Shown here piece after piece: positions 32,394-41,325 of a DNA stretch of 64,000 nucleotides. Positions within the stretch are counted from its first letter, which is position 1. Every line of letters begins with the position of its first letter. A program made the position numbers and the translations under genes. This DNA is from Clostridia bacterium (GTDB lineage Bacteria > Bacillota > Clostridia > Christensenellales > Aristaeellaceae): the NCBI GenBank assembly GCA_017547805.1, contig JAFYOR010000028.1, forward strand, positions 1-64,000. Reading direction: 5' to 3'. The notes under the pieces were generated by a model, which did not search any database, had not been told where the DNA came from, and saw nothing but the letters and a program-made list of their open reading frames with translations.

Positions 32394-33157
32394 TCTATCT
32401 CCTGCTGGGAGGGATCAGCGCATATCTGGGCGCCTGCACAGGGCTGGGCAGCGGTACGCTGCTTCGCCCCTTGCTGGATGCCGTCTCTCCCCTGCCACCG
32501 GTCTCCATTGCCGCGCTGAGCACAATCGCCGCACTGGCTGCCGCGCTGGTGAGCGCCTTCTTCATGCTTTCTGCCCCCCTCCCGATTGAACGCGACGAGC
32601 TGATCCTCCTTGGCGCCGGCGGCGCGCTTGGCGGCATCGCAGGCGATCTGCTCAGCGCGCGGTTTTTCTCCATGCTCGGTCCTTCAGGCGCAACGCTCTT
32701 GCAGAACGCGCTCTTCTTTACGCTGATTGCGCTTCCGGCAGTCTATTTCAGCGTGCTTTCCCATACAATACGTCCGCTTTCGCTCACGCGTCTGGCGTCG
32801 CTGCCGACTGCGCTGATCATCGGCCTGATTTCCTCATTTCTGGCCTTCGGTGCTCAGCCCATTACGATTGCCGTCTATTATCTGTTTTTTGATGCCGAGC
32901 ATGAGGAAGCCGCCTGCGCCGCGCTGGCCATCTGTGTCAGCGCCCTTGGCGCGAAACTGATCTCGCTGCTCATTCGTCAGAGGTTTTCCATCGCTGCGCC
33001 CGGCACCCTTCTGTGGCTGCTTCCCGGTGCGCTTCTTGGCGCGTTCTTTGCCGCCTTTCCCGCGCTTCGCATAAAGCGGCATGGTCTTTCGGGCGAAGTC
33101 ATCCGCCTCAGTCTATATGCAGCGACGATCAATGCGTTTTCTGCGCTTGCCAGTTAA
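32390..33157 (+). CDS. TauE/SafE-like membrane protein
   Basis: A 255-residue protein with about eight membrane helices. The N-terminal motif GLGSGTLLRPLL near residue 18, with a related small-residue pattern in the second half, is like the TauE/SafE anion-exporter family, which has a duplicated four-helix unit. Family members move sulfonates, sulfite or other organic anions; no substrate can be assigned. ATGA overlap with the enolase stop indicates one transcript and coupled translation, an unusual partner for enolase. Confidence 0.78.
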   Translation: MIYLLLGGISAYLGACTGLGSGTLLRPLLDAVSPLPPVSIAALSTIAALAAALVSAFFMLSAPLPIERDELILLGAGGALGGIAGDLLSARFFSMLGPSGATLLQNALFFTLIALPAVYFSVLSHTIRPLSLTRLASLPTALIIGLISSFLAFGAQPITIAVYYLFFDAEHEEAACAALAICVSALGAKLISLLIRQRFSIAAPGTLLWLLPGALLGAFFAAFPALRIKRHGLSGEVIRLSLYAATINAFSALAS

Positions 33158-33250
33158 CATTTCTGTATCCGTTTATTGCGTTTGGTTTTCTTTATAAACT
33201 TTCTTCACGCTACGAGCTGTTTCCTGTCAGCTTCTTGGCATTAAGCCGCC

Positions 33251-33279
33251 TTGACGATATAGGGGTTCCATCCGATAAT
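33251..33279 (+). promoter_or_regulatory. Sigma-A promoter of the SdpI-like gene
   Basis: Plus strand TTGACG, 17 nt, GATAAT; leader of about 37 nt. Confidence 0.65.
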
Positions 33280-33322
33280 ATATACATAAAACATCGTCGA
33301 AACCGACAAAAGGAGGCCCTCT

Positions 33323-33697
33323 ATGACTACCACCAAAATCCTCGCCTTGATCATCATGCTGGTTCTGCCCGTCTGCATCGCCCTGCTCGGCGCTAAGCGT
33401 ATGAAGGCGAACACCGAAATCGGCGCGCGCGGCGGCTATCGCTCCGAGCGTTCCATGGTTTCCAGCGCCGCATGGACCTATGCCCAGAAGAAGAACGGCG
33501 TTTACTACCTGATCGGCGGCGTCATCATGGCTGTTCTCTCCGTTCTGCTTGCTACGATTCTGCCGGAAACCAAGACCATGGTGCCCCTCATCGTTTACGC
33601 GCTTGTGTTTGCCGCCGTCTGGATCGTCGGCGTTCTGGTGCTGATGGTTATCACCGAGATGCAGCTGATCTCCAAACACTTCGAAAAGAACGCTTAA
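33323..33697 (+). CDS. SdpI-like small membrane protein
   Basis: A 124-residue protein with an N-terminal membrane helix, a cytoplasmic or external loop, and two C-terminal helices. The loop GGYRSERSMVSSAAWTYAQK resembles the SdpI/YhfL domain signature (G-Y-R-T-x-R-S-M...W...A). SdpI is the B. subtilis immunity protein and signalling partner for the SdpC toxin. No sdpC-like toxin gene or sdpR-type repressor lies beside it, so immunity is not implied. AAGGAGG precedes the ATG. Monocistronic with promoter and strong terminator. Confidence 0.7.
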   Translation: MTTTKILALIIMLVLPVCIALLGAKRMKANTEIGARGGYRSERSMVSSAAWTYAQKKNGVYYLIGGVIMAVLSVLLATILPETKTMVPLIVYALVFAAVWIVGVLVLMVITEMQLISKHFEKNA

Positions 33698-33724
33698 TTC
33701 TCGCATCAATTTCTGATAACGCCA

Positions 33725-33761
33725 AGCGCCTTCCCGTCTTAACGGGAAGGCGCTCTTCTTT
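33725..33761 (+). terminator. Terminator of the SdpI-like gene
   Basis: Perfect 13-bp stem AGCGCCTTCCCGT with ACGGGAAGGCGCT followed by CTTCTTTTTG. Confidence 0.9.
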
Positions 33762-33764
33762 TTG

Positions 33765-34745
33765 TTATTCGCATTTGGCTCCGAGCATGAAGTCTGAAAC
33801 GGTCTGCCGCAGCGCATCCATCGTATCAATCTGATTGACCCTGGTGCGCAGCTTTGCCGCATCGCGCATGCCGCGAACGTAGCAGACGATGTGCCTGCGC
33901 ATTTCACGCACGGCAACATGCTCTCCCTTGAAAGCCGAAAGCATCGCCGCATGCCGCAGAAGCATATCCAGCTTCTCCTGTGAAGAAATCTCCCTTTCGC
34001 TTCTGCCGGACATCACGCGTGCTGCCTGCTCGAAAATCCACGGATTTCCCTGTGCAGCACGTCCGATTGCCACGCCGTCGCAGCCCGTTTCCTCCAGCAT
34101 TCGCAGCACATCCTGTGCGCTGGTTACGTCGCCGTTGCCCACAACCGGAATCGCCACGCGTTCCTTCAGCTTCCTGATTGCCGTCCAGTCTGCATGTCCT
34201 TCATAAAACTGGCTTCGCGTCCGTGCGTGCAGCGTAATCATCGCCGCGCCTGCACGCTGAGCCCGCTGACCAAGCTCCAGATACGTCTCGCTCTCCGGTT
34301 CAAATCCCAGCCGCATTTTAACGGTCACCGGAACCCGCGATGCACTGACCACTTCACGGATGATCGTCTCCGCCAGCTCGGGATTCTTCATCAGCGCGCT
34401 GCCTTCGCCATTGCCCACGATTTTGGGCACAGGACAGCCCATGTTAATATCAAGCAGCGCGTACTGCCCTGTTTGCGTCAGCTCATCCGCTGCGCGCGCC
34501 ATGACATCCGGCTCGTGGCCGAAAATCTGAAGCGCCATCTTTCCCCGCTCAGCCGGATCGACGGTGAGCAGATCATGTGCCGCACGCCCGTCCTTCGGCG
34601 CGAGCAGATAACCCTTCGCGCTGACCATTTCGCTGACCGCCATCGGGCAGCCGGCCTCAAGGCACAGTACACGGTAAGGCATGTCCGTCACGCCGGCCAT
34701 AGGCGCAAGCATCGCGCCGCTTTTGAGCATTTCTCTGAGATTCAT
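33765..34745 (-). CDS. dusB: tRNA-dihydrouridine synthase (DusB-like)
   Basis: FMN-dependent enzyme reducing uridines in tRNA. The 326-residue protein starts with the TIM-barrel segment MLAPMAGVTDMPYR, has the catalytic cysteine in DINMGCPVPKIV near residue 103, the KMRLGFE and HARTRSQFYEG motifs, and GDVTSAQD with GVAIGRAAQGNPWIF. GAGGGAAA precedes the ATG at 34745, which overlaps the upstream gene's stop by 4 nt. Last gene of the trmH-plsX-acpP-rnc-smc-ftsY run. Confidence 0.94.
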   Translation of the reverse strand: MNLREMLKSGAMLAPMAGVTDMPYRVLCLEAGCPMAVSEMVSAKGYLLAPKDGRAAHDLLTVDPAERGKMALQIFGHEPDVMARAADELTQTGQYALLDINMGCPVPKIVGNGEGSALMKNPELAETIIREVVSASRVPVTVKMRLGFEPESETYLELGQRAQRAGAAMITLHARTRSQFYEGHADWTAIRKLKERVAIPVVGNGDVTSAQDVLRMLEETGCDGVAIGRAAQGNPWIFEQAARVMSGRSEREISSQEKLDMLLRHAAMLSAFKGEHVAVREMRRHIVCYVRGMRDAAKLRTRVNQIDTMDALRQTVSDFMLGAKCE

Positions 34746-35284
34746 TTTCCCTCAATCTGTTCAATCAGCTGTAAATTGGAGATCTTCCATCGTCCGGCAC
34801 TGCGAACCAGCGTGACGCGATAGCGCGACGTCGCCCATTCGGGCGGAGAAAGCCTTTCCTCTCCGCCGGCTGCAAGCGCCGCTTCGCGCCGTGTGGAGAG
34901 GATCGTTCCGTCAATCGCTTCGATGCTCTCAATAATCTCCGCGCGCGCAACGTCTTCCCATGGCCATGACCATACGCTGACCATACGCACACGATGATCG
35001 TATCCGCGGATTTCGTAATCCCTGTAGGGCGACGCATCGCTCATTCCCACCTGCAGGACAGGATCCTGTGACAGAAACTCCTGCCTGAAGTAGGAATTGA
35101 GCTGTCCGGCATCGCCCTTCATCAGCACAACGCCGGCGCGTGCATCCAGCCCATCCGTGATCAGCGCCCAGATGTTGGCGGTGTTCATCGCCAGATAAAA
35201 CGAGATAATCAGCAGCGCGCTGACAACTGTCAGCAGCAGCATCCGATAAGCCAAAAAGCTCAGAAGGCGCCTGAGTATCCTCAA
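34742..35284 (-). CDS. Membrane-anchored protein of unknown function between ftsY and dusB
   Basis: A 180-residue product with one N-terminal membrane helix (about 15-35) and an extracytoplasmic domain of about 140 residues. The last part (YRVTLVRSAGRWKISNLQLI) reads like an NTF2/SnoaL-type or conjugal TcpC-type strand-turn-strand. I do not recognise a family. The start is a TTG at 35284, 9 nt after GGGAGG; no ATG is well placed. Overlaps dusB by 4 nt and follows ftsY by 30 nt, so it is in the same operon. Confidence 0.7.
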   Translation of the reverse strand: MRILRRLLSFLAYRMLLLTVVSALLIISFYLAMNTANIWALITDGLDARAGVVLMKGDAGQLNSYFRQEFLSQDPVLQVGMSDASPYRDYEIRGYDHRVRMVSVWSWPWEDVARAEIIESIEAIDGTILSTRREAALAAGGEERLSPPEWATSRYRVTLVRSAGRWKISNLQLIEQIEGK

Positions 35285-35314
35285 GATCGTATCCCTCCCA
35301 GATCAGGACGAAAA

Positions 35315-36328
35315 TCAGAAAATCGCGTCGACAAACGCATCGGCGTCAAACGCCTGCAGATCCTCAATCCCCTCGCCCACGCCGATGTAAACGACAGGAA
35401 GCTTGAGCTGATCCATAATCGCAACGGCAATGCCACCCTTGGCAGTACCGTCCAGTTTTGTCAGAATGATGCCGGAAACATCGGCCACCTCGGAGAACTC
35501 CCTTGCCTGCTGCAGGCCGTTCTGGCCGGTGGTCGCATCGATGACCAAGAACGTGCGGACTTCCGCTTCCTCGTATTCACGGGTGATGACGCGGGAAATC
35601 TTACGCAGCTCCTCCATGAGGTTCTTCTTATTGTGCAGACGGCCTGCGGTATCCACAATCAGCAGATCCGCTTCGCTGGCCTTCGCCTTTTTGACGCCGT
35701 CAAAGACAACAGCGGCAGGGTCCGCGCCTTCGCTATGGCGCACAATCGGCACCTGCGCACGCTCGGACCAGATCTCCAGCTGATCGGCTGCCGCCGCGCG
35801 GAAAGTATCCGCCGCCGCCAGCACGACGCTGTGGCGCGCATCCTTAAAGCGCAGGGCAAGCTTGCCGATCGTCGTGGTCTTGCCAACGCCGTTGACGCCG
35901 ACAACCAGCATCACCATCGGCCACTTCAGCGGCTTGCGCGGCTGCTTCATGATGTCCTTGAGGATATCCTTGAGGACTTCGCGGGCTGCCTTTGCGTCGG
36001 TAATATGCTTTTCATTGATGCGGCGCTTCAGCTCTTCGATGATCTTATCGCTGGTGGAAACACCCATATCGCTCATGATCAGGATGTCCACCAGATCTTC
36101 GTAAAAATCATCGTCGATGTCTTCCGTCGCTTCAATCAGCTCATCGACACGGCCCGCGACAGAGCCGCGGGTCTTAGAAAGACCCTGCCAGAGGCGGGAA
36201 AAGAGACCGGACTTCTTTTCCTCCTGATCCTCAGCCTGCGCATTCTCCGGCGCCTGCTCGGACACCGGGGCCGCAACAACCGCCTCTTCCTGTTCCTTTT
36301 TCTTCTTTCCAAATCCAAAGAAAGCCAT
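35315..36328 (-). CDS. ftsY: Signal recognition particle receptor FtsY
   Basis: SRP-receptor GTPase that delivers nascent membrane proteins to the translocon. The 337-residue protein has an acidic Glu/Gln/Ala-rich A domain (about 10-40), the N helical bundle, and the G domain. G1 is GVNGVGKTTTIGKLA near residue 144; DTFRAAAADQLE, DTAGRLHNKKNLM and TKLDGTAKGG follow. Complete and of normal length. Starts 29 nt after smc; rnc-smc-ftsY is the standard Firmicutes order. Confidence 0.97.
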   Translation of the reverse strand: MAFFGFGKKKKEQEEAVVAAPVSEQAPENAQAEDQEEKKSGLFSRLWQGLSKTRGSVAGRVDELIEATEDIDDDFYEDLVDILIMSDMGVSTSDKIIEELKRRINEKHITDAKAAREVLKDILKDIMKQPRKPLKWPMVMLVVGVNGVGKTTTIGKLALRFKDARHSVVLAAADTFRAAAADQLEIWSERAQVPIVRHSEGADPAAVVFDGVKKAKASEADLLIVDTAGRLHNKKNLMEELRKISRVITREYEEAEVRTFLVIDATTGQNGLQQAREFSEVADVSGIILTKLDGTAKGGIAVAIMDQLKLPVVYIGVGEGIEDLQAFDADAFVDAIF

Positions 36329-36357
36329 TGCTTCTTTCTCCTTTCAAATCAGGAATA

Positions 36358-39300
36358 TCATTCCATCGCATCAGCGCCGACGTCCTTGAGCTCGACGCTG
36401 AGCATTTTAGATACGCCCTTTTCTTCCATAGCCACGCCGTACAGACCGTCGCAGCGTTCCATCGTGCCCTTTCTGTGGGTAACAACGACAAACTGCGTAT
36501 CCTTCGAGAACCCGCGAAGGTACTCGGCGAAGGTGGAAATGTTTCCGTCATCCAGCGCCGCCTCAATCTCGTCAAGGAAGCAGAACGGCGTGGGTTTCAG
36601 GCGCAGCATCGCAAAGAGGATGGCAATCGCCGTCAGCGCACGCTCGCCGCCCGAGAGGAGCGAGAGCAGCTGCAGCTTCTTGCCCGGCGGCTGCGCAACA
36701 ATCTCGATGCCGCAGGACAGCACGTCCTTTTCATCCATCAGGCGAAGCTCCGCCTGACCGCCGCCAAAGAGCTTGCAGAACGTCTCGTTGAAATACACCT
36801 GCATGAGCCGGAAGTTTTCCATGAACTGGCGTTCCATCTGCTTCTGAATCGTATCAATGATCCCCAGCAGATCATTTTGCGCGCGCAGAAGATCATCTCG
36901 CTGCGCGGTGAGATTCTCGTGCTTTTCCTTGCAGGCGCGGTATTCGTCAACCGCCGCAACATTCACTGTGCCCATCGCGCGGATTTCGCGGCGAATATCC
37001 GCAATACGCTTATCGCCCGCCGCAAGATCAAACGGATCCTTGAGATACTCCTTTGCGCCGCTGTAGGTCAGCTCGTAATCATCCCAGATTCTCTGCTGCA
37101 TCTGCGTCAGTTCCGCCTGCGCCCGGCTGAGAACCATTTCCGTCTTATGCCGCTTGTCCGTATCGCGGGACAGCGCTTCGCGCAGGGTATCAATCTCCTG
37201 CGTCAGGCTTCTGACGTGTTCCTGATTCTCATTACGCTTTTCCTGCTGCTCAAGCAGCGTCTGCTGCGCCGTCTTGAGCGCGCCGGTACAGCTCACCTGC
37301 TCCGCCTCGAGAGCAGCCATCTGCTGCGTTGCATCCTGATGGTTGAGCGTAAGCGTCTGACGGCTTTCCTGCGCCTGACCAATCTGCGCAAAGATATCGT
37401 CCTGCTCGCGGCGCATACGCGTGGCGTCATGCGTCAGCGCGCTGAGTTCACCTTCGCGCCCGGTGAGCGCAAGACGCAGCGTATGGACCTCCTCGCGAAG
37501 AACGTCCAGCGCCGTCCGTCGTTCATAAAGCGCATCGCTCAGCTCGCCCGTGTGCCGCTGCATTTCGTCGCTCGTCTTCTCCTCGCCCGCCTGTGTGCTG
37601 CGGGCGCCCATGAGCTGGTTATCGATCTGAGCGAGGTTTTCCTGAATCTGCCCGATGAGCATCTCGTTGCGCTGCATCTGCTGGTCATGGCTCTCACTTT
37701 GCTGCGTGCTGGTGCGCACGCGCTCGCTGGCTATGGATACATCAATCTGCGCCTGACGCAGATCCTCAAACGCCTGCGCGCGGCGCTGCTTGATGGTATA
37801 GCGGATGCCTTCGCCCTTCTCCATGCGATCGGCGATATCCCTGAGCTTTTCATTCAGGCTCGACACCAGCGCTTCATGCTCTTTGATCTCGCGTTCGCGG
37901 GAAAGCAGGCTGGTCATGCGGGACGCCGCGCTGCCGCCCGTCATCGAGCCACCGGAATGCATGACATCGCCTTCAAGCGTCACCAGCCTGAACATATGTC
38001 TGCCCCTGCGCATGATCTCAATGCCTGCATCGAGGTTTTCTGCTACGACCGTACGCCCCAGCAGGTTTTCCATGATGCCCCGGTAGGGTTCGTCAAACTC
38101 CACCAATTCGCTGGCTACGCCGACACAGCCGGGCATGGAGAGCAGCTGGCGTTCCTGCGCATTGAGCGTCTTGCCCTTAATCGTCGTCATCGGCAGGAAG
38201 GTCGCGCGGCCGAGCTTATTGTTTCTCAGATATGCGATCATGTCGCGCGCGACGTATTCATCGCTGGTCACGACATTCTGCAGCGCGCCGCCAAGCACCG
38301 CCTCCACCGCGCGTTCAAGCTCCTTGGGGACGCGCATCAGTCCGGCAACAACGCCATGCACGCCGTTGTTGCCCCTGCTGTGCATGAGCACCTGCTTGAC
38401 CGCCTGCTGATAACCCGCATAATCGCGTTCCATGTCGCGCAGCATGCGCAGACGGCTCGTCGCCTGATGCAGCTGTGCGTTGGTTTCATTCTGCGTCTGT
38501 CCGAGGGCAGAAAGACGCCGCGCCGTTTCCTGCGCCTGAGTTTCAATGGTTTCAAGCGTTTGCTGGATTTCGCCTTCCGCCTGTCTGGCAACGGCGAGAT
38601 CCGCCTGCGCCTCTTCAAGCTGCTCAGCGAGCTGCGCGGCAAAGGCTTCCAGTTCCTTTTTCTGCGCAGCTGCCTCTTCGCCGCGGCGCACCAGATCCGC
38701 GCGCATCGTCGAAAGACGCGCTTCGCTTGTCTTGACGTCGCTGAGGCGGTTCACTGCCTCGATATACGCGCTTTTGTGCGCTTCAAGCGCTTCTTCCGCT
38801 TTTCTGGCGGCATCCTGCGCCTTGGCCAGCTTCTCGTCCTTGATGTGGATTTCATGCTGAAGGTCAACGATGCTGCTCTTCACGTCGGCAGTTTTTTTCG
38901 CCGTTTCAGCCATTTCCGTTTCAAGCATCCGGCCTCTTTCGCGCTTGACGTCCTCTTCCTGCGTGAGGCTCAGCACGTCTTTTTCCATACGCGCAATTTC
39001 CGCACGCAGAACGCTGAGTTCGCCCTCGCGCGCTTCTTTTTCGCGCGTCAGATCAAGCACCATTTCATGCGCCTGAGAAACAGCCTCTTCCAGCTGCCGC
39101 GCCGTTTCGCTCGCCTCATCGCGCGTCGCGCTGAGCGCCGCAGCACGGCGCTCCTCCTGCTCAATCGCCTCGTTGAGGCCCTCAAGCAGCGCCTGCGCCT
39201 CGCTGATGCGCACCTGTGCGCGGTCGCTGCGCAGGACAAATGCGGAGCACTCCAGCTGCCGCAGTTCATCGCGCAGGGCAAGATAGCGTCTCGCCGTTTC

Positions 39301-39927
39301 GCTTGCCTTTGCCAGCGGTTCAAGGCGTTCCTCCAGATCAAGGATGATTTCCTCGACACGCTGAAGGTTTTCGCGCATATTGTCAAGGCGTTTTTCGCTT
39401 TCTTCCTTGCGCGTGCGGTATTTGACGATGCCCGCCGCCTCTTCGAAAATTCCGCGCCTGTCTTCGCTCTTTTGGGACAGGATTTCGCCAATGCGGCCCT
39501 GTCCGATAATAGAATAGCCTTCCTTGCCAACGCCCGTGTCGCGGAATAGCTCGACGATGTCCTTGAGCCTGCAGGATGATTTGTTGATGTAGTATTCACC
39601 CTCGCCGCTTCGGTATACGCGGCGGGTAATCATGACCTCGGCAAAGTCAATGGGCAGCGCATGATCCTCGTTATCAAAAACGAGCGATACCTCGCAGTAG
39701 CCAAGGCGTTTGCGCTTCTGCGTGCCGTTGAAGATGACGTCTTCCATCTTACCGCCGCGCAGCGCCTTTGCGCTCTGCTCGCCCAGCACCCACCTGACCG
39801 CATCGGAAAGGTTTGACTTGCCGCTGCCGTTCGGACCAACGATACCGGTGATGCCATTGTCAAAGAGCACCACCGTTCTGTCGGCAAACGACTTAAAGCC
39901 GTATATTTCCAGTCTTTTCAGCCGCAC
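36358..39927 (-). CDS. smc: Chromosome segregation protein SMC
   Basis: Condensin ATPase. The 1189-residue protein begins MRLKRLEIYGFKSFADRTVV, with Walker A GPNGSGKSNLSDAVRW at about 32-39. Long coiled coils flank a hinge (about 500-680) containing NGVHGVVAGLM. The C-terminal head carries signature LLSGGERALTAIA and Walker B CFLDEIEAALDD. The start is a GTG at 39927, 8 nt after AAGGAG. Long open frames opposite this gene are coding-bias shadows. Confidence 0.98.
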   Translation of the reverse strand: MRLKRLEIYGFKSFADRTVVLFDNGITGIVGPNGSGKSNLSDAVRWVLGEQSAKALRGGKMEDVIFNGTQKRKRLGYCEVSLVFDNEDHALPIDFAEVMITRRVYRSGEGEYYINKSSCRLKDIVELFRDTGVGKEGYSIIGQGRIGEILSQKSEDRRGIFEEAAGIVKYRTRKEESEKRLDNMRENLQRVEEIILDLEERLEPLAKASETARRYLALRDELRQLECSAFVLRSDRAQVRISEAQALLEGLNEAIEQEERRAAALSATRDEASETARQLEEAVSQAHEMVLDLTREKEAREGELSVLRAEIARMEKDVLSLTQEEDVKRERGRMLETEMAETAKKTADVKSSIVDLQHEIHIKDEKLAKAQDAARKAEEALEAHKSAYIEAVNRLSDVKTSEARLSTMRADLVRRGEEAAAQKKELEAFAAQLAEQLEEAQADLAVARQAEGEIQQTLETIETQAQETARRLSALGQTQNETNAQLHQATSRLRMLRDMERDYAGYQQAVKQVLMHSRGNNGVHGVVAGLMRVPKELERAVEAVLGGALQNVVTSDEYVARDMIAYLRNNKLGRATFLPMTTIKGKTLNAQERQLLSMPGCVGVASELVEFDEPYRGIMENLLGRTVVAENLDAGIEIMRRGRHMFRLVTLEGDVMHSGGSMTGGSAASRMTSLLSREREIKEHEALVSSLNEKLRDIADRMEKGEGIRYTIKQRRAQAFEDLRQAQIDVSIASERVRTSTQQSESHDQQMQRNEMLIGQIQENLAQIDNQLMGARSTQAGEEKTSDEMQRHTGELSDALYERRTALDVLREEVHTLRLALTGREGELSALTHDATRMRREQDDIFAQIGQAQESRQTLTLNHQDATQQMAALEAEQVSCTGALKTAQQTLLEQQEKRNENQEHVRSLTQEIDTLREALSRDTDKRHKTEMVLSRAQAELTQMQQRIWDDYELTYSGAKEYLKDPFDLAAGDKRIADIRREIRAMGTVNVAAVDEYRACKEKHENLTAQRDDLLRAQNDLLGIIDTIQKQMERQFMENFRLMQVYFNETFCKLFGGGQAELRLMDEKDVLSCGIEIVAQPPGKKLQLLSLLSGGERALTAIAILFAMLRLKPTPFCFLDEIEAALDDGNISTFAEYLRGFSKDTQFVVVTHRKGTMERCDGLYGVAMEEKGVSKMLSVELKDVGADAME

Positions 39928-39956
39928 AGATGCGACTCCTTTCTATGCAAACTCGC

Positions 39957-40631
39957 TTACTTCTTTCCAAGGAACTGCATCGCCATCTGCGCAGCAGCTT
40001 CCTCTGCGCGCTGCTTGCGCGCGCCCTTGCCGGTGCCAAGCTCCGTGCCGTCAGCGCGAAGCACACGCGCCGTAAACACGCGCGCATGCGGCGGACCGTC
40101 CTGCGCGATGATTTCATAGACAGGCGTCTCCTCGCCAAGGGCCTGCAGGTATTCCTGCAGAGCGGACTTTGCATCCCTGTCCCCTTTTGCGCCGGTTTCA
40201 TAGCCGGCCATCGCCAGATCCACAAGCTTCGCCGCCTCTTCAAGGCCGGCATCCAGATACACGGCGGCGATGACCGCTTCCAGCGTATCGGCAAGAATCG
40301 AGGGATTTTCGCGCCCGCCGACGATCTCTTCGCCGCGGTCAAGCTTAAGGAACGTGCCAAGGTTCATTTCCTTCGCCGCCCGAGCCAGATTCGCCTCGCA
40401 AACCAGCGCTGCACGCTTGCGGGTCAGCTGTCCCTCGCGCAGCTTGGGATACTTATGATAGAGCACACGGCTGACACAGATTTCCAGCACGGCATCGCCG
40501 AGGAATTCAAGCCGCTGGTTGTCCTGGCACTTGTGCTGCAGCGCATACGAAGGATGCGTCATCGCCAGATCAAGCAGCTCGATATTGGAAAACGCATGCC
40601 CAATCGTGCGCTCAAGCATGGAATAATTCAT
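39957..40631 (-). CDS. rnc: Ribonuclease III
   Basis: Double-strand-specific endoribonuclease for rRNA and mRNA processing. The 224-residue protein has the signature NQRLEFLGDAVLE near residue 38, the second catalytic acidic region (ADTLEAVIAAVYLDAG near 110), and a C-terminal dsRNA-binding domain ending GKGARKQRAEEAAAQMAMQF. The ATG at 40631 follows GAAAGGAC by 5 nt. The same frame stays open upstream through part of the repeat array, which would add 75 non-RNase residues; that extension is not credited. 29 nt upstream of smc. Confidence 0.96.
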   Translation of the reverse strand: MNYSMLERTIGHAFSNIELLDLAMTHPSYALQHKCQDNQRLEFLGDAVLEICVSRVLYHKYPKLREGQLTRKRAALVCEANLARAAKEMNLGTFLKLDRGEEIVGGRENPSILADTLEAVIAAVYLDAGLEEAAKLVDLAMAGYETGAKGDRDAKSALQEYLQALGEETPVYEIIAQDGPPHARVFTARVLRADGTELGTGKGARKQRAEEAAAQMAMQFLGKK

Positions 40632-40689
40632 GTTTTTGTCCTTTCCGGATTCTCTCTCATTTCTCACCACATCCGGCCACGCGTTCATC

Positions 40690-41240
40690 CCATCCGCCGG
40701 AAGGTAACTCCTGCGGCCGCGGGCGCAAAACTCTTCACCATGTATAAACCGCTTCGGATGTGGGTGTGGGCACAGCCCACCGTTTCCTCGTTTCCGAGGG
40801 CCTTCCGCCCGAAGGAAACTCCTGCAGCCTCGGTCGCTAAATTCTGCACCATGCATAAGCCGCTTCGGATATGGGTGTGGGCACAGCTCTCACTTATTCC
40901 GCCGTTTCGGAGCGCCCTCCGCGCGAACGAAACGCATCATGTGGCCACGGGTACAAAACTCTGCACCATGTATAAACCGCTTCGGATGTGGGTGTGGGCA
41001 CAGCCCACACTTATTCCGCCGTTTCGGAGCGCCCTCCGCGCGAACGAAACGCATCATGCGGCCTCGGTCGCAAAACTCTTCACCATGTATAAACCGCTTC
41101 GGATGTGGGTGTGGGCACAGCCCACACTTATTCCGCCGTTCCGGAGCGCCCTCCGCGCGAACGAAACGCATCATGCAGCCTCGGTCGCAAAATTCTGCAC
41201 CATGCATAAGCCGATTCGGATGTGGGTGTGGGCACAGCCC
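40690..41240. repeat. Tandem array of five repeat units, period about 117 bp, between acpP and rnc
   Basis: The motif CTTCGGATGTGGGTGTGGGC recurs at about 40752, 40863, 40980, 41097 and 41214 (spacing 111, 117, 117, 117). Units 3-5 are nearly identical; units 1-2 are diverged. Each unit contains a perfect short hairpin (GTGTGGGC, ACA, GCCCACAC) in most copies and a longer dyad (CGTTTCG with CGAAACG). There are no unique spacers, so it is not a CRISPR. 117 is a multiple of 3, and the minus strand reads as 39-residue repeats with CGLCPHPHPKRFIHG, broken by one stop at 40890-40892. This is the only stretch over 300 bases without a confident gene (40632-41325). Confidence 0.9.
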
Positions 41241-41241
41241 A

Positions 41242-41317
41242 CCCGTGCATTTCACTTCGCACATCCCTGCGCACGAAATGAAATACACGGGATGGCCGCC
41301 GCCTGAAAGGCGGCGGC
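41242..41317. repeat. Two hairpins at the acpP-proximal end of the repeat array
   Basis: A long imperfect stem (CCCGTG...CACGGG outer arms, 41242-41291) is followed by a perfect 9-bp stem GCCGCCGCC with GGCGGCGGC (41295-41317). No T run follows on the minus strand, so simple termination of acpP transcription is not indicated. Confidence 0.6.
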
Positions 41318-41325
41318 TCTGTGCA

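Noticed and set aside
36328-39549. A 1073-codon open frame on the plus strand
   Set aside because: Antisense to smc; low-complexity Leu/Arg/His composition and no ribosome binding site. It arises from GC-rich codon bias.
40632-40856. A 75-residue N-terminal extension of RNase III reaching into the repeat array
   Set aside because: A good ribosome binding site and the conserved RNase III N-terminus support the ATG at 40631; the extension is repeat-derived.
40690-41240. CRISPR array
   Set aside because: The whole 111-117-bp unit repeats without variable spacers, and no cas genes are near.
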